Shown: in pieces, positions 16,320 through 27,706 of the stretch
Layout: every line of letters begins with the position of its first letter
Position numbering within the stretch: the first letter of the stretch is position 1
NCBI GenBank assembly: GCA_030424545.1
Contig: JAUHWL010000002.1
Span: 62,001 to 126,000, forward strand
From: Bacteroidia bacterium
Lineage (GTDB): Bacteria > Bacteroidota > Bacteroidia > Flavobacteriales > Schleiferiaceae
DNA: 64,000 nt
Direction of reading: 5' to 3'
Translations under genes and position numbers: made by a program
The notes under the pieces: generated by a model
Told to the model about the DNA's origin: nothing
The model's input: only the letters and a program-made list of their open reading frames with translations
Database searches by the model: none

Positions 16320-16790
16320 ATGAGAAAAGAAAGAGCAAAAAAGCGCCCTCTACTTCCAGATCCAAGGTTTAACGACCAGTTGGTTACACGTTTTGTAAAC
16401 AACCTTATGTTGGATGGTAAGAAAAGCATCGCTTATAAGATATTCTATGATGCAATAGATATTGTATCTGAAAAGACTGAAGAAGGGAACGGATTAGAAC
16501 TTTGGAAAGAAGCGTTAACTAACGTTATGCCTCACGTAGAAGTACGTAGTCGTAGAGTTGGTGGAGCTAACTTCCAGATTCCACGTCAAATTCGCCCAGA
16601 CCGCAAAGTAACCATGGCCATGAAATGGTTGATTTTGTTTGCACGCAAGCGCAACGAAAAATCTATGGCAGCAAAATTAGCTGGCGAAATTATGGCAGCT
16701 GCTAAAGAAGAAGGTGCTGCAGTGAAAAAACGTACAGATACACACAGAATGGCAGAAGCCAACAAGGCATTCTCTCATTTCCGCTTTTAA
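16320..16790 (+). CDS. rpsG: 30S ribosomal protein S7
   Basis: 156 residues, the normal length. It binds the 3' major domain of 16S rRNA and contacts E-site tRNA. The start M-R-K-E-R-A-K-K-R, the [16 protein letters not shown] segment and the ending [14 protein letters not shown] are characteristic. In E. coli S7 represses its own operon; no equivalent leader structure is obvious here. Confidence 0.98.
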   Translation: MRKERAKKRPLLPDPRFNDQLVTRFVNNLMLDGKKSIAYKIFYDAIDIVSEKTEEGNGLELWKEALTNVMPHVEVRSRRVGGANFQIPRQIRPDRKVTMAMKWLILFARKRNEKSMAAKLAGEIMAAAKEEGAAVKKRTDTHRMAEANKAFSHFRF

Positions 16791-16821
16791 TTAATCTTAG
16801 AATAGAAAGCTAAAAGTAATC

Positions 16822-18954
16822 ATGGCAAAAAGAGATTTAAAATACACACGCAACATTGGTATTATGGCACACATTGATGCCGGTAAAACAACTACCTCTG
16901 AGCGTATATTATACTACACTGGTGTAAGTCATAAAATAGGTGAGGTACACGATGGTGCTGCAACTATGGATTGGATGGAGCAAGAGCAAGAGCGCGGAAT
17001 TACAATTACTTCTGCTGCAACTACTTGTTTTTGGAAATACCCAACCAAAAATGGTGAGCCTATGGATAGCACCAAAGAGTATAAAATTAACATTATCGAT
17101 ACACCTGGTCACGTAGATTTTACCGTAGAGGTAGAGCGTAGTTTACGTGTTCTTGATGGTGCTGTTGCTTTGTTTTGTGCCGTTGGTGGTGTAGAACCAC
17201 AGAGTGAAACGGTATGGCGCCAGGCAGATAAGTACAAAGTGCCTCGTTTAGGTTTTGTTAATAAAATGGACCGTGCAGGTGCTGATTTCTTCAGCGTTGT
17301 TAAGCAAGTACAAGATCGTTTACACGGTAACCCAATGCCTTTGCAAGTGCCAATTGGTGCCGAAGCAGATTTTAAAGGTGTTGTTGATTTAATTGACAAG
17401 AAAGCTATTGTTTGGGATGACTCTACGCAAGGTATGACGTATACTGAGATAGAAATTCCAGCAGAATTGGTTGATGTTGTTGATGAGTGGAGAGAAAAAC
17501 TAATTGAGTCTGTTGCCGAGTATGATGACAACTTGATGGAGAAATTCTTTGAAGATCCAGATACAATTACACGTGAAGAGTTAATGGCTGCAATACGCAA
17601 AGCTGTTATCGATATGAAAATCACTCCAATGATGTGTGGTTCTGCCTTTAAAAACAAAGGTGTTCAAACCATGTTGGATGCTGTTATGGAGTTTTTACCA
17701 TCGCCAATGGATATTGAGGCGATTGCAGGTATAAACCCAGATACAGATAAAGAAGAATTACGCAGACCAACTACAGAAGATCCGTTTGCAGCCTTAGCAT
17801 TTAAAATTGCAACCGATCCTTTCGTAGGACGCTTGTGTTTCTTTAGAGCTTACTCTGGTGTTTTGCCAGCAGGATCTTATGTTAAGAACATGCGTACTGG
17901 AAAAAAAGAGAGAATCTCTCGTATTTTCCAAATGCACTCTAACAAACAAAACCCTATCGATGCTTTAGAAGCAGGAGATATTGGAGCAGGTGTTGGATTT
18001 AAAGATATCCGTACAGGAGATACATTAACTGACGAGAAACACCCAATTGTTTTGGAATCTATGAGTTTCCCAGAGCCAGTAATTGGTGTTGCAGTAGAGC
18101 CAAAATCTCAAGCAGATATGGATAAAATGGGAACAGCTTTAGCCAAATTGGCCGAAGAAGACCCTACGTTTAGAGTTAATACTGACGAGTCTACCGGTCA
18201 AACAATTATTTCAGGTATGGGTGAGCTTCACTTAGAAATTATTGTAGATCGTTTAAAAAGAGAATTCAAGGTAGAATGTAACCAAGGAGCTCCTCAAGTA
18301 CAGTACAAAGAAGCTATAACAGAAGCTATAGATCACCGCGAAGTTTACAAGAAACAAACAGGTGGTCGTGGTAAGTTTGCTGATATTGTTGTAAAAATTG
18401 AGCCTTGCGAGAATGAAGAATTTACAGGTCTTGAATTTGTGAATCTAATTAAAGGTGGTAACGTGCCTAGAGAGTACATTCCTTCTGTAGAAAAAGGATT
18501 TAAAGAAGCTATGATAAACGGTCCATTGGCTGGTTATAACGTAGACTCTTTAAAAGTTACAATCTCAGACGGATCTTTCCACCCTGTAGATTCTGATCAA
18601 CTTTCTTTTGAGCTAGCCGCTAAGTTAGCATGGAGACATGCAGCTAAGAAAGCTAACCCAGTAATATTAGAACCAGTTATGAAGTTGGAGGTTGTAACTC
18701 CAGACGAATACATGGGAGATATTGTAGGAGACTTAAACAAACGTAGAGGTCTTGTACAGGGTATGGATGCACGTAATGGTGCACAAGTAATTAAGGCAAA
18801 CGTGCCGTTATCAGAAATGTTTGGTTATGTAACATCATTGCGTACTATATCTTCAGGTAGAGCATCAAGCTCAATGGAGTTTAGCCACTATGCGCAAACA
18901 CCAACAGCTATTCAAGAAACGGTAATTGCCAAATCAAAAGGAGAACTTGTTTAA
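16822..18954 (+). CDS. fusA: Translation elongation factor G
   Basis: 710-residue GTPase that drives tRNA-mRNA translocation. The G1 loop A-H-I-D-A-G-K-T-T (residues 16-24), switch [10 protein letters not shown] and N-K-M-D are all intact. Domain IV (G-G-R-G-K-F-A-D) and domain V (M-E-V-V-T-P-type segment with G-D-L-N-K-R-R-G) follow. It is the third gene of the str cluster; tuf does not follow, and rpsJ begins 13 bases downstream. Confidence 0.98.
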   Translation: MAKRDLKYTRNIGIMAHIDAGKTTTSERILYYTGVSHKIGEVHDGAATMDWMEQEQERGITITSAATTCFWKYPTKNGEPMDSTKEYKINIIDTPGHVDFTVEVERSLRVLDGAVALFCAVGGVEPQSETVWRQADKYKVPRLGFVNKMDRAGADFFSVVKQVQDRLHGNPMPLQVPIGAEADFKGVVDLIDKKAIVWDDSTQGMTYTEIEIPAELVDVVDEWREKLIESVAEYDDNLMEKFFEDPDTITREELMAAIRKAVIDMKITPMMCGSAFKNKGVQTMLDAVMEFLPSPMDIEAIAGINPDTDKEELRRPTTEDPFAALAFKIATDPFVGRLCFFRAYSGVLPAGSYVKNMRTGKKERISRIFQMHSNKQNPIDALEAGDIGAGVGFKDIRTGDTLTDEKHPIVLESMSFPEPVIGVAVEPKSQADMDKMGTALAKLAEEDPTFRVNTDESTGQTIISGMGELHLEIIVDRLKREFKVECNQGAPQVQYKEAITEAIDHREVYKKQTGGRGKFADIVVKIEPCENEEFTGLEFVNLIKGGNVPREYIPSVEKGFKEAMINGPLAGYNVDSLKVTISDGSFHPVDSDQLSFELAAKLAWRHAAKKANPVILEPVMKLEVVTPDEYMGDIVGDLNKRRGLVQGMDARNGAQVIKANVPLSEMFGYVTSLRTISSGRASSSMEFSHYAQTPTAIQETVIAKSKGELV

Positions 18955-18967
18955 ATAGAAATCTGAA

Positions 18968-19273
18968 ATGAGTCAGAAAATAAGAATTAAATTAAAGTCG
19001 TACGATCACAATCTAGTAGATAAATCTGCAGAGAAAATCGTAAAGACAGTGAAGAGTGCTGGAGCAGTAGTAAACGGGCCAATTCCGTTACCTACCAACA
19101 AGCGTATATATACAGTACTCCGCTCACCACACGTAAATAAAAAGAGTAGAGAGCAATTTGAATTAAGCAACTACAAACGTTTGCTTGATATTTATAGCTC
19201 GTCTTCTAAAACGATAGACGCCTTAATGAAGTTAGAACTTCCTTCTGGTGTAGAAGTAGAAATCAAAGTTTAA
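18968..19273 (+). CDS. rpsJ: 30S ribosomal protein S10 (NusE)
   Basis: 101 residues. The [12 protein letters not shown] start, G-P-I-P-L-P-T and [17 protein letters not shown] are the family pattern. It assembles into the 30S head and, as NusE, joins NusB in antitermination. It opens the S10 part of the superoperon and is fused to the str part without a separate terminator or promoter that I can see. Confidence 0.98.
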   Translation: MSQKIRIKLKSYDHNLVDKSAEKIVKTVKSAGAVVNGPIPLPTNKRIYTVLRSPHVNKKSREQFELSNYKRLLDIYSSSSKTIDALMKLELPSGVEVEIKV

Positions 19274-19297
19274 TTAATCTATAATACTTGATACATA

Positions 19298-19927
19298 ATG
19301 CCAGGACTAATTGGTAAAAAAATCGGTATGACCAGCATTTTCACCCCTGATGGCAAGAATCAACCTTGCACAGTGTTAGAGGTTGGACCTTGCGTAGTAA
19401 CGCAAATAAAATCTGAAGATGTCGATGGTTACAACGCTGTTCAAATTGGATGGGGTGAAAAAGGCGAGAAGCATGCCACCAAATCAGAAATTGGACACGC
19501 GAAAAAAGCAGGTACTACACCTAAAAGAAAAACAATCGAATTCAGAAACGACCTCGAACATCAAATGAATGCAGGCGATGTTTTAACGGTAGAGATGTTT
19601 GAAGAAGGAGAATATGTTGATGTTGTAGGAACCTCTAAAGGAAAAGGATTTCAGGGCGTAGTTAAACGTCATGGATTTGGTGGTGTAGGGCAGGCAACGC
19701 ATGGCCAGCACAACCGTCTTCGTGCTCCTGGTTCAATTGGTGCAGGTTCAGATCCAAGCCGTGTATTTAAAGGAATGCGAATGGCAGGCCGCATGGGTGG
19801 AGAACGTGTAACCGTAGAAAACCTTATCGTTTTAAAGAAAGACGTAGAAAAGAATTTGCTTATTATAAAAGGTTCTGTACCTGGAGCAAAAAATTCAACC
19901 GTAATTATTGAGAAATTATGGAATTAA
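19298..19927 (+). CDS. rplC: 50S ribosomal protein L3
   Basis: 209 residues. It begins [11 protein letters not shown] and has the [13 protein letters not shown] central loop that reaches toward the peptidyl-transferase centre. An early assembly protein of 23S rRNA. Its last 10 bases overlap the start of rplD in another frame, so the two are translationally coupled. Confidence 0.98.
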   Translation: MPGLIGKKIGMTSIFTPDGKNQPCTVLEVGPCVVTQIKSEDVDGYNAVQIGWGEKGEKHATKSEIGHAKKAGTTPKRKTIEFRNDLEHQMNAGDVLTVEMFEEGEYVDVVGTSKGKGFQGVVKRHGFGGVGQATHGQHNRLRAPGSIGAGSDPSRVFKGMRMAGRMGGERVTVENLIVLKKDVEKNLLIIKGSVPGAKNSTVIIEKLWN

Positions 19928-20544
19928 AAGTATTAAACGTAGAGGGTAAAGAAACTGGAAGAACAGTTTCTTTAAGCGATGCCGTGTTTGGTATTGACCC
20001 TAGTGAACATGCAATTTATTTAGACGTAAAGCAATACTTGGCCAACGGACGTCAAGGAACGCACAAATCTAAAGAGCGCGCAGAAGTTTCTAGAACAACG
20101 AAAAAGCATCACCGCCAAAAAGGTACTGGTGGAGCTCGTGCAGGTTCAATGAAAAGTCCATTGCAAAAAGGTGGTGGAACTGTTTTTGGCCCTCGTCCTA
20201 GAGATTACAGCTTTAAATTAAATAAAAAGTTAAAACAACTTGCACGTAGGTCAGCTTTAAGCTTAAAGGCTAAGAGTGAGTCGATTATGGTGATTGAAAA
20301 CCCTGTAATGGAAGCTCCAAAGACCAGCGAATACAGCAAAATGCTAACTTCTTTAGGGATAATTGATAAAAAATCTTTAATAGTGCTTGATGATAGTAAT
20401 ATTAATGTATATTTGTCATCCCGTAATTTAAAGGGGTCTAAAGTTATAAAAGCTTCAGAATTAAACACTTACACTATTATGAATGTAAAAAGTGTAGTTT
20501 TAACTGAGGCTTCAGTAGAGAAAATAGAACAATTGTTAAGCTAA
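19918..20544 (+). CDS. rplD: 50S ribosomal protein L4
   Basis: 208 residues. The long basic loop ([16 protein letters not shown], followed by [13 protein letters not shown]) lines the exit tunnel. In Proteobacteria L4 represses the S10 operon; no matching leader hairpin is recognisable here. The ATG lies inside the last codons of rplC. Confidence 0.97.
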   Translation: MELKVLNVEGKETGRTVSLSDAVFGIDPSEHAIYLDVKQYLANGRQGTHKSKERAEVSRTTKKHHRQKGTGGARAGSMKSPLQKGGGTVFGPRPRDYSFKLNKKLKQLARRSALSLKAKSESIMVIENPVMEAPKTSEYSKMLTSLGIIDKKSLIVLDDSNINVYLSSRNLKGSKVIKASELNTYTIMNVKSVVLTEASVEKIEQLLS

Positions 20545-20553
20545 AAACGCGTC

Positions 20554-20844
20554 ATGGATATTCTGATCAGGCCAATTATAACAGAAAAAGCAACTGCAGC
20601 AAGTGAAGACTTTAACTGCTATGTTTTTGAAGTTGATAAACGTGCCAACAAAGTACAGATCAAAAAAGCCATTGAAAGTTTTTACGGAGTAAACATTGAT
20701 AGTGTAAGAACTATGATTGTTGCCGCCAAAAAAAGCATGCGTCAAACAAAGGCTGGAATGATTGAAGGAAAGAAAAAATCTTACAAGAAAGCAATAGTTC
20801 AAGTAAGAAGTGGTGAAGTTATAGACCTATACAGCAATATTTAA
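20554..20844 (+). CDS. rplW: 50S ribosomal protein L23
   Basis: 96 residues, beginning [13 protein letters not shown], with the conserved [10 protein letters not shown] segment and V-N-I-D-S-V-R-T. It sits at the tunnel exit and is the docking site of trigger factor and SRP. It starts 9 bases after rplD and is followed by rplB after 5 bases. Confidence 0.97.
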   Translation: MDILIRPIITEKATAASEDFNCYVFEVDKRANKVQIKKAIESFYGVNIDSVRTMIVAAKKSMRQTKAGMIEGKKKSYKKAIVQVRSGEVIDLYSNI

Positions 20845-20849
20845 AAGCA

Positions 20850-21674
20850 ATGGGTGTAAGAAAATTAAAACCAATGACTCCAGGGCAACGATTTAAAGTT
20901 GTCAATGATTTTGTAGCGGTAACTGCTGCAAAACCAGAAAAGAGCTTGGTAGTAGGTAAATCTAGAAGTGGTGGTAGAAACAACTCTGGCCGCATGACTA
21001 TGCGTTATGTTGGTGGAGGTCATAAAAAAGCATACCGCGTAATAGATTTTAAGAGAGACAAGCATGGTATTCCTGCAATTGTAAAAAGTATAGAATACGA
21101 TCCGAACCGTACGGCATTTATAGCATTGTTGTTTTATGCAGACGGAGAAAAGCGTTACATAGTCGCGCCAAATGGCTTGCAAGTTGGGCAAACAATTGTT
21201 TCCGGAAAAGATGCCGCTCCTGAAGTAGGAAATGCACTATTCCTTAGCGATTTACCAATGGGAACGGTAATTTCTTGTATAGAAATGCGTCCAGGGCAAG
21301 GAGCTATAATGGCAAGAAGCGCTGGTACTTTTGCACAAATAGTTGCACGTGAAGGAAAATATGCAACCATTAAAATGCCATCTGGAGAAATTAGAATGAT
21401 TTTAGTAACCTGTTTGGCTACTATAGGAGTTGTTTCAAATTCAGATCACGCACTACAAGTTAGCGGAAAAGCTGGTAGAAGCCGTTGGTTAGGCAGAAGA
21501 CCAAGAGTACGTGGTGTAGCAATGAACCCGGTTGATCACCCCATGGGTGGTGGTGAAGGTCGTGCTTCGGGAGGACACCCAAGATCTCGTAACAGTATTC
21601 CTAGCAAGGGTTATAAAACTCGTGATAAGAAGAAGGCATCGAATAAGTATATTGTTGAAAGACGTAAGAAATAA
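20850..21674 (+). CDS. rplB: 50S ribosomal protein L2
   Basis: 274 residues. Contains [18 protein letters not shown] and the strictly conserved C-terminal [11 protein letters not shown], whose histidine is close to the peptidyl-transferase centre. It bridges the subunits and is essential for their association. Basic C-terminal tail as usual. Confidence 0.98.
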   Translation: MGVRKLKPMTPGQRFKVVNDFVAVTAAKPEKSLVVGKSRSGGRNNSGRMTMRYVGGGHKKAYRVIDFKRDKHGIPAIVKSIEYDPNRTAFIALLFYADGEKRYIVAPNGLQVGQTIVSGKDAAPEVGNALFLSDLPMGTVISCIEMRPGQGAIMARSAGTFAQIVAREGKYATIKMPSGEIRMILVTCLATIGVVSNSDHALQVSGKAGRSRWLGRRPRVRGVAMNPVDHPMGGGEGRASGGHPRSRNSIPSKGYKTRDKKKASNKYIVERRKK

Positions 21675-21686
21675 GGATTTTATATT

Positions 21687-21968
21687 ATGGCACGTTCACT
21701 AAAAAAGGGACCTTATATCCACTACAAGCTTGACAAAAAAGTTATGGCTAATGTAGATTCTGGAAAGAAGTCTGTAATAAAGACCTGGTCTCGTGCTTCA
21801 ATGATTTCGCCTGATTTTGTAGGGCAAACTATTGCAGTGCATAATGGAAAAACCTTTATTCCAGTATATGTTACAGAAAACATGGTAGGGCATAAGCTTG
21901 GAGAATTTTCTCCAACGCGTACATACCGAGGTCATGGAGGAAATAGAAAAGATAAAGGTAAACGCTAA
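21687..21968 (+). CDS. rpsS: 30S ribosomal protein S19
   Basis: 93 residues, [11 protein letters not shown], with [13 protein letters not shown] and the ending [12 protein letters not shown]. It forms the head of the 30S subunit with S13. It is followed after 10 bases by rplV. Confidence 0.98.
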   Translation: MARSLKKGPYIHYKLDKKVMANVDSGKKSVIKTWSRASMISPDFVGQTIAVHNGKTFIPVYVTENMVGHKLGEFSPTRTYRGHGGNRKDKGKR

Positions 21969-21978
21969 TTAAAGAATA

Positions 21979-22401
21979 ATGGGTGCTAGAAAGAGACTAA
22001 GAGCAGAGCAGATGAAGGAGGCCCGCAAAAACGTAGCTATGGCTATGTTGCGCAACTGTCCAACATCTCCGCGTAAAATGCGACTCGTAGCAGATCAGAT
22101 TAGAGGAATTGAAATTCAAAAGGCATTGTTTATATTAGAAAACAGCCCGAAAGATGCTTCAATCCGATTAGAAAAGTTAGTTCGCTCTGCGTTGGCAAAT
22201 TGGCAACAAAAGAATGAAGGCGAGCGTGTAGAAGATGCAAACTTGATTGTTGAAGAAATTCAAGTTGATAGCGCACGCATGTTAAAAAGAATTCAACCCG
22301 CACCACAAGGTCGCGCACACAGAATTCGTAAGCGTTCTAACCACGTTACAGTTGTGTTAGGTAGTAAAGAAGCGGTAGAAGAAAATAAATCTGCGGAATA
22401 A
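21979..22401 (+). CDS. rplV: 50S ribosomal protein L22
   Basis: 140 residues. The [14 protein letters not shown] motif and the tunnel-lining beta-hairpin ([16 protein letters not shown]) are present. It is longer than the 110-residue E. coli protein because of N- and C-terminal extensions; the C-terminus is acidic ([10 protein letters not shown]). Three bases separate it from rpsC. Confidence 0.97.
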   Translation: MGARKRLRAEQMKEARKNVAMAMLRNCPTSPRKMRLVADQIRGIEIQKALFILENSPKDASIRLEKLVRSALANWQQKNEGERVEDANLIVEEIQVDSARMLKRIQPAPQGRAHRIRKRSNHVTVVLGSKEAVEENKSAE

Positions 22402-22404
22402 GAT

Positions 22405-23136
22405 ATGGGACAAAAGACCAATCCGATAGGTAATAGATTAGGCTACATCCGTGGCTGGGAATCACAGTGGTTCGGTGGCCGTAATTACGGTGACAAAATT
22501 GCTGAGGACGCTAAAATCAGAAAGTATTTGTACGCACGTCTTGCAAAAGCAAGTGTATCTAGAATTATTATAGAGCGTACTTTAAAACTGGTTACTATCA
22601 CAATAACAACTGCTCGCCCGGGTATCATCATTGGTAAAGGCGGTCAGGAAGTTGATAAGCTAAAAGAAGAGTTAAAGAAAATCACCAACAAGGAGGTTCA
22701 AATTAACATCTTTGAGATTAAGAGACCAGAGATGGATGCTAAATTGGTTGCAGATAGCATTGCTCGTCAAATTGAAGGAAGAATTTCTTACAGACGCGCA
22801 ATAAAGATGGCAATTCAAGCATCTATGAGAATGGGAGCTGAAGGAATTAAAGTGCAAATAAGCGGACGTTTGAATGGTGCAGAAATGGCACGTTCAGAAA
22901 TGTACAAAGAAGGACGTACTCCTTTGCACACATTCCGTGCAGATATAGATTACCACTTATCAGAAGCACACACAACATATGGCCGTTTGGGCGTAAAAGT
23001 GTGGATTATGAAAGGTGAAGTTTATGGCAAGCGCGATTTATCAAACCTTTTAGGTTCTGGAAAGAAAACATCAACCGGAGGCGGACGTCAAGGTGGTGGA
23101 CCAAGAGGTGACAATAAAAGAGGAAAAAGAAAGTAA
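22405..23136 (+). CDS. rpsC: 30S ribosomal protein S3
   Basis: 243 residues. Begins [12 protein letters not shown]. It contains a type II KH domain with [11 protein letters not shown] and the C-terminal domain with [11 protein letters not shown]. It lines the mRNA entry channel. The C-terminal tail (about 25 residues) is Gly/Lys/Arg-rich. Confidence 0.98.
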   Translation: MGQKTNPIGNRLGYIRGWESQWFGGRNYGDKIAEDAKIRKYLYARLAKASVSRIIIERTLKLVTITITTARPGIIIGKGGQEVDKLKEELKKITNKEVQINIFEIKRPEMDAKLVADSIARQIEGRISYRRAIKMAIQASMRMGAEGIKVQISGRLNGAEMARSEMYKEGRTPLHTFRADIDYHLSEAHTTYGRLGVKVWIMKGEVYGKRDLSNLLGSGKKTSTGGGRQGGGPRGDNKRGKRK

Positions 23137-23161
23137 GTTCAACGTATTAAATTTTTAGGCG

Positions 23162-23581
23162 ATGTTACAGCCAAAAAAGACAAAACATAGAAAAATGTTC
23201 AAAGGCCGGATGAAGGGCGACTCGCAACGCGGGCACACCTTGGCTTTTGGTTCATATGGTATTAAGACGTTGGAGTGCCAATGGTTAACTGGTCGTCAAA
23301 TTGAGGCAGCACGTATTGCTGCAACACGTTACATGAAACGTGAAGGTCAATTGTGGATCCGTGTCTTTCCAGACAAGCCAATTACCAAAAAGCCTGCGGA
23401 AGTACGTATGGGTAAAGGTAAAGGTGCAGTAGAATATTGGGCTGCGGTAATTAAGCCAGGTCGTATTTTATTCGAAATGGAAGGCGTGCCTTACGAAGTT
23501 GCCAAAGAAGCACTTCGATTAGCAGCTCAAAAGTTACCAGTGAAAACAAAATTTGTGATCAGACGCGATTTAGCGGCTTAA
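23162..23581 (+). CDS. rplP: 50S ribosomal protein L16
   Basis: 139 residues. Starts [16 protein letters not shown], with [12 protein letters not shown] near residue 80. It organises the A-site region of 23S rRNA and is a late assembly protein. Confidence 0.98.
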   Translation: MLQPKKTKHRKMFKGRMKGDSQRGHTLAFGSYGIKTLECQWLTGRQIEAARIAATRYMKREGQLWIRVFPDKPITKKPAEVRMGKGKGAVEYWAAVIKPGRILFEMEGVPYEVAKEALRLAAQKLPVKTKFVIRRDLAA

Positions 23582-23594
23582 TCTTGACAGTGAT

Positions 23595-23798
23595 ATGAAA
23601 GCATCAGAGACAAGAGAGTTAACAACTCAAGAATTACAAGATAAATTGGTAGAAGAAAAATCCAACTTGTCTAAGTTGCGCTTAACACATACAGTTTCGC
23701 AGCTTGAAAATCCGTTAAAATTGCGCGATGCACGTAAAGATGTTGCCCGCATAAAAACGGAATTGCGTAGAAGAATAATAGAAGGAGATACAAAATAA
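23595..23798 (+). CDS. rpmC: 50S ribosomal protein L29
   Basis: 67 residues, two helices. The N-terminal M-K-A-S-E-T-R-E-L-T-T-Q-E-L and the C-terminal D-V-A-R-I-K-T-E-L-R-R-R are typical. It lies near the tunnel exit, next to L23. Confidence 0.96.
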   Translation: MKASETRELTTQELQDKLVEEKSNLSKLRLTHTVSQLENPLKLRDARKDVARIKTELRRRIIEGDTK

Positions 23799-23816
23799 CC
23801 TCATTACCTGAAAGAA

Positions 23817-24077
23817 ATGGAAATTAAGAGGAACTTACGTAAAGAACGTGTCGGTGTAATTACGAGCAGCAAAATGGATAAAACCGTTGTTGTATCTGTA
23901 GAGCGTAAAGTAAAACACCCTAAGTATGGCAAGTTCGTAAAGTTTACCAAAAAGTTTCATGCTCATGACGAAGAGAATTATTGCAACGCTGGAGACACCG
24001 TACGCATCATGGAAATTCGCCCATTGAGCAAGACGAAAAAGTGGAGAGTGGTAGAAATAATTGAAAGAGCTAAATAG
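23817..24077 (+). CDS. rpsQ: 30S ribosomal protein S17
   Basis: 86 residues. An OB fold with [19 protein letters not shown] and [10 protein letters not shown] primary 16S rRNA binder; the length is normal for the family. Confidence 0.97.
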   Translation: MEIKRNLRKERVGVITSSKMDKTVVVSVERKVKHPKYGKFVKFTKKFHAHDEENYCNAGDTVRIMEIRPLSKTKKWRVVEIIERAK

Positions 24078-24080
24078 ATC

Positions 24081-24449
24081 ATGTTACAGCAAGAATCTAG
24101 ATTAAAAGTAGCAGACAACACCGGAGCAAAAGAAGTTTTGGTAATCCGTGTGTTAGGTGGTACAAAAAGACGTTATGCTTCTATTGGCGACAAAATTGTT
24201 GTTACTGTTAAAGAATCAACACCCTCTGGAAGTGTAAAAAAAGGTCAAGTATCTACTGCAGTAGTTGTAAGAACTAAAAAGGAAATAAGAAGACCAGACG
24301 GTTCTTATATCCGATTTGATGATAACGCGTGTGTATTATTAAACCCAACTGGCGAAATGCGTGGAACCCGTGTGTTTGGCCCAGTGGCGAGAGAATTACG
24401 TGATAAACAATTTATGAAAATTGTATCACTCGCACCAGAAGTACTATAA
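24081..24449 (+). CDS. rplN: 50S ribosomal protein L14
   Basis: 122 residues, [17 protein letters not shown], with [12 protein letters not shown] near the end. It forms inter-subunit contacts and is the binding site of the silencing factor RsfS. It begins 3 bases after rpsQ. Confidence 0.98.
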   Translation: MLQQESRLKVADNTGAKEVLVIRVLGGTKRRYASIGDKIVVTVKESTPSGSVKKGQVSTAVVVRTKKEIRRPDGSYIRFDDNACVLLNPTGEMRGTRVFGPVARELRDKQFMKIVSLAPEVL

Positions 24450-24471
24450 ACAGAGTAAAGAATTTGCACCA

Positions 24472-24792
24472 ATGGCAAAGTTTCACATTAAAAAAGGCGA
24501 CACCGTAAAAATACTCTCAGGCGAGTCTAAAGGACAAAGCGGCCGAGTAATTCGCATCCTTCCTAAAGCATACCGTGCTGTAGTAGAAGGAGTTAATATG
24601 GTGTACAAACATCAGAAGCCTAGTGCTACAAGTCCTCAAGGCGGTCGCATCCAAATGGAAGCACCTCTACACATCTCTAATTTAATGTTAGTAGATCCTA
24701 AAACAGGAGAAGCAACAAGAATTGGTCGTAGAAAGGATGAGAATGGCAAGTTAGTAAGGTATTCTAAATCAACTGACGAAGTAGTTAAGTAA
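24472..24792 (+). CDS. rplX: 50S ribosomal protein L24
   Basis: 106 residues from the ATG at 24472. The frame is open further upstream, but those codons overlap rplN and lack L24 features. The KOW motif region [21 protein letters not shown] is clear. An assembly initiator of the large subunit. It ends 2 bases before rplE. Confidence 0.96.
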   Translation: MAKFHIKKGDTVKILSGESKGQSGRVIRILPKAYRAVVEGVNMVYKHQKPSATSPQGGRIQMEAPLHISNLMLVDPKTGEATRIGRRKDENGKLVRYSKSTDEVVK

Positions 24793-24794
24793 AC

Positions 24795-25340
24795 ATGGAA
24801 GCACCTAGATTAAAAACAAAATATTACGAAGAAATCGTTGCAAAACTTACAGAAGAATTTGCATATGATAACGTAATGCAAGTACCAAGGTTAAACAAGA
24901 TATGTTTAAGCCAGGGCTTGGGAGCAGCTGTAGCTGACAAGAAAATGGTAGACAATGCAATTGAAGAAATGACGACAATTGCAGGCCAACGCGCTGTAGC
25001 TACTAAGTCTAAAAAAGACATATCTAATTTTAAACTTCGTAAGGGTATGCCAATTGGTGTGCGTGTTACATTACGCGGTGATAAAATGTATGAATTCTTA
25101 GACAGATTAATTGTTTCAAGTTTGGCAAGAATTCGTGATTTTCGCGGAATTAAGGAAAACGGATTTGACGGAAGAGGAAACTATAACCTTGGAATTACAG
25201 AACAAATCATTTTCCCTGAAATTGATATAGATAAAGTAAGCCGTATTACAGGTATGGATATATCTTTTGTTACCTCGGCAAATACAGATAAGGAAGCAAA
25301 GGCTTTGTTAAAAGAATTTGGTTTGCCCTTTAAAAAATAG
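24795..25340 (+). CDS. rplE: 50S ribosomal protein L5
   Basis: 181 residues. Contains [27 protein letters not shown] and [14 protein letters not shown], all family signatures. It binds 5S rRNA and forms the central protuberance with L18 and L25. Confidence 0.98.
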   Translation: MEAPRLKTKYYEEIVAKLTEEFAYDNVMQVPRLNKICLSQGLGAAVADKKMVDNAIEEMTTIAGQRAVATKSKKDISNFKLRKGMPIGVRVTLRGDKMYEFLDRLIVSSLARIRDFRGIKENGFDGRGNYNLGITEQIIFPEIDIDKVSRITGMDISFVTSANTDKEAKALLKEFGLPFKK

Positions 25341-25349
25341 AAGGAAAGC

Positions 25350-25619
25350 ATGGCAAAAGAATCAATGAAGGCCCGCGAGGTCAAAAGAGAAAAGTTAGTA
25401 GCAAAATATGCTGCAAAACGTGATGAGTTAAAAGCGGCAGGAGATTACGAAGCGCTTCAAAGACTTCCGAAAAATGCATCACCAGTGCGTAAGCACAACC
25501 GTTGCAAATTAACAGGTCGTCCTCGTGGATATATGAGACAGTTTGGAATTTCGCGAGTTACCTTCCGTGAAATGGCAAATCAGGGTTTAATACCTGGAGT
25601 GAAAAAAGCAAGTTGGTAA
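25350..25619 (+). CDS. rpsN: 30S ribosomal protein S14 (zinc-free form)
   Basis: 89 residues, the longer C-minus form. It lacks the paired CxxC zinc ribbon of the ~61-residue form and has a single Cys in [12 protein letters not shown]. The ending ([25 protein letters not shown]) is typical. It lies in the normal spc position between rplE and rpsH. Confidence 0.97.
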   Translation: MAKESMKAREVKREKLVAKYAAKRDELKAAGDYEALQRLPKNASPVRKHNRCKLTGRPRGYMRQFGISRVTFREMANQGLIPGVKKASW

Positions 25620-25638
25620 GCAAATTATTAGAATCGAA

Positions 25639-26037
25639 ATGAATACTGATCCTATAGCAGATTACTTAACTCGTGTAAGAAACGCAATGAAAGCGGGACA
25701 CAGAGTTGTTGAAATACCTGCATCTAATATTAAAGTTAACATTACCAAAATCCTTATGGAGCAAGGGTTTGTGTTAAACTACAAAGTAGTAGAAGAAGGT
25801 ACACAAGGAAGTATAAAAATTGCGTTGAAGTATGATCGTACTTCTAAAATACCTGCTATACGCGGTATTCATCGCATAAGCAGACCAGGTTTACGTAAGT
25901 ATAGTGGTTCTGCAACTTTACCTAGAGTTAAAAATGGTTTAGGTGTTGCAATCGTGTCAACCTCTAAAGGTTTAATGACAGATAAAGAAGCACGTAAAGA
26001 AAATATTGGTGGCGAAGTGCTTTGCTTCGTTTATTAA
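25639..26037 (+). CDS. rpsH: 30S ribosomal protein S8
   Basis: 132 residues. Begins T-D-P-I-A-D-Y-L-T-R-V-R-N-A, with the RNA-binding end G-G-E-V-L-C-F-V-Y. It binds helix 21 of 16S rRNA. In E. coli it represses the spc operon by binding near rplE; no matching target was identified here. Confidence 0.98.
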   Translation: MNTDPIADYLTRVRNAMKAGHRVVEIPASNIKVNITKILMEQGFVLNYKVVEEGTQGSIKIALKYDRTSKIPAIRGIHRISRPGLRKYSGSATLPRVKNGLGVAIVSTSKGLMTDKEARKENIGGEVLCFVY

Positions 26038-26049
26038 AAAATAAGTGTT

Positions 26050-26601
26050 ATGTCTCGAATAGGAAAAATGCCTATAAGTATTCCGGCTGGTGTAGAATTT
26101 AAATTCGAAAACCATACGGTTACAGTAAAAGGGAAATTAGGGGAGTTAACGCAAGACATCCATCCAGATATGCAAATTTCTGTTGAAGATGGTGTTCTTA
26201 CGGTAAACCGTCCGTCAGAATCAAAAGCACACCGCGCAATGCATGGTTTGTACCGCTCTTTAATCAACAACATGATTATTGGTGTTTCTGAAGGTTACAA
26301 GAAAGAATTAGAGCTTATTGGTGTAGGTTACAGAGCATCAAATCAAGGTAACATTATTGATCTTTCTTTAGGATACTCTCATAACATAGTAATGGCTGTA
26401 CCAAGCGAAGTGAAAGTAGAAACAGAAATGCAAAAAGGTAAAAATCCTATTGTAAGATTAGTTTCTCATGATAAGCAGTTGGTAGGTATGGTTGCCTCTA
26501 AAATAAAATCAATGCGTAAACCAGAGCCATACAAAGGAAAAGGTGTACGCTTTGTTGGAGAAATAATTAGAAGAAAAGCAGGTAAATCTGCAGGTAAATA
26601 A
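26050..26601 (+). CDS. rplF: 50S ribosomal protein L6
   Basis: 183 residues, two L6 domains. [11 protein letters not shown] at the N-terminus and the C-terminal [14 protein letters not shown] are diagnostic. It sits near the factor-binding site. Confidence 0.98.
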   Translation: MSRIGKMPISIPAGVEFKFENHTVTVKGKLGELTQDIHPDMQISVEDGVLTVNRPSESKAHRAMHGLYRSLINNMIIGVSEGYKKELELIGVGYRASNQGNIIDLSLGYSHNIVMAVPSEVKVETEMQKGKNPIVRLVSHDKQLVGMVASKIKSMRKPEPYKGKGVRFVGEIIRRKAGKSAGK

Positions 26602-26609
26602 GAAGTAAG

Positions 26610-26966
26610 ATGTCATTAACAAAAGCAGAGAGAAGACTACGTATTCGTAGACGTATCAGAAAAACAATTTCTGGCACAGCTTCTACACCACGTCTTTCAG
26701 TATACAGAAGCAATAAAGAAATTTATGCGCAACTTATAGATGATGTAACTGGTGGAACAATTGTTTCAGCAACATCTAGAGAAAAAGATATTGCTTCAGC
26801 AAAAGGTGATAAATCAGAAATGTCTTTTCTGGTAGGAAAATCTTTGGCTGCAAAAGCAAAAGATAAAGGAATTGAAACATGTGCCTTTGATCGTAGCGGG
26901 TATTTATACCATGGTCGCGTTCAACGCCTTGCCGAAGGAGCAAGAGAAGGTGGACTTAAATTTTAA
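26610..26966 (+). CDS. rplR: 50S ribosomal protein L18
   Basis: 118 residues. Arginine-rich N-terminus ([12 protein letters not shown]), [14 protein letters not shown], and the ending [12 protein letters not shown]. It binds 5S rRNA. rpsE follows after 6 bases. Confidence 0.98.
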   Translation: MSLTKAERRLRIRRRIRKTISGTASTPRLSVYRSNKEIYAQLIDDVTGGTIVSATSREKDIASAKGDKSEMSFLVGKSLAAKAKDKGIETCAFDRSGYLYHGRVQRLAEGAREGGLKF

Positions 26967-26972
26967 TTGGTG

Positions 26973-27494
26973 ATGAAAGGTATAACCAACATTAAAAAAG
27001 TAAAACCTAGCGGTTTAGATTTAGTAGATCGTTTGGTAAACGTAAACCGTGTAACAAAAGTTACAAAAGGAGGGCGTGCATTTGGGTTTTCTGCTATCGT
27101 TGTAGTAGGAAATGAAAATGGAGTTGCAGGATACGGTTTAGGAAAATCTAAAGATGTTTCTGAAGCGATTTCTAAAGCAGTAGAGGATGCAAAAAAGAAC
27201 CTGTATCGTATACCTCTAGTAAAGAAAACTGTTCCTCACGAAGAATTAGGAAAATTTGGTGGAGCTCGCGTATTTTTGCGCCCCGCTAGTCATGGTACTG
27301 GAGTAATTGCTGGTGGTGCAATGCGTGCAGTTTTAGAAAGCGTTGGAATTCATGATGTACTTGCAAAGAGCAAAGGATCATCAAACCCTCATAACGTGGT
27401 TAAAGCTACATTTCAAGCATTATTGATGATGCGTGATGCCAAAGCTGTTGCAAAACAACGTGGCATTACAGTTGAAAAAGTATTTAACGGATAA
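26973..27494 (+). CDS. rpsE: 30S ribosomal protein S5
   Basis: 173 residues from the ATG at 26973 (TTG and GTG codons just upstream are less likely). The double-stranded-RNA-binding-like N-terminal domain has [20 protein letters not shown], and the C-terminal domain has [11 protein letters not shown]. It helps decoding fidelity at the mRNA entry channel. Confidence 0.97.
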   Translation: MKGITNIKKVKPSGLDLVDRLVNVNRVTKVTKGGRAFGFSAIVVVGNENGVAGYGLGKSKDVSEAISKAVEDAKKNLYRIPLVKKTVPHEELGKFGGARVFLRPASHGTGVIAGGAMRAVLESVGIHDVLAKSKGSSNPHNVVKATFQALLMMRDAKAVAKQRGITVEKVFNG

Positions 27495-27505
27495 TTATTG
27501 TAGCA

Positions 27506-27688
27506 ATGACAAAAGTTATATTAACGCAAGTAAGAAGTGTAATTGGAAGGCCAAAGGGTCAAAGAGATACTTTAATTGCATTAGGTTTGCGCAAAATGAA
27601 TGCGTCTTCCGTAAAAGAAACAAACCCACAAATTTTGGGTATGATTGCCAAGGTAAGTCACCTTGTAAAAGTAGAAGAAGTTAAATAA
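27506..27688 (+). CDS. rpmD: 50S ribosomal protein L30
   Basis: 60 residues. [18 protein letters not shown] is the family motif. It lies between rpsE and rplO as in most bacteria. Confidence 0.96.
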   Translation: MTKVILTQVRSVIGRPKGQRDTLIALGLRKMNASSVKETNPQILGMIAKVSHLVKVEEVK

Positions 27689-27706
27689 GCTAAAAAAAAT
27701 TCCAAA

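Noticed and set aside
17109-17657. A 182-codon minus-strand frame inside fusA
   Set aside because: Shadow of the highly conserved EF-G sequence; Ser/Thr-rich antisense translation without any domain.
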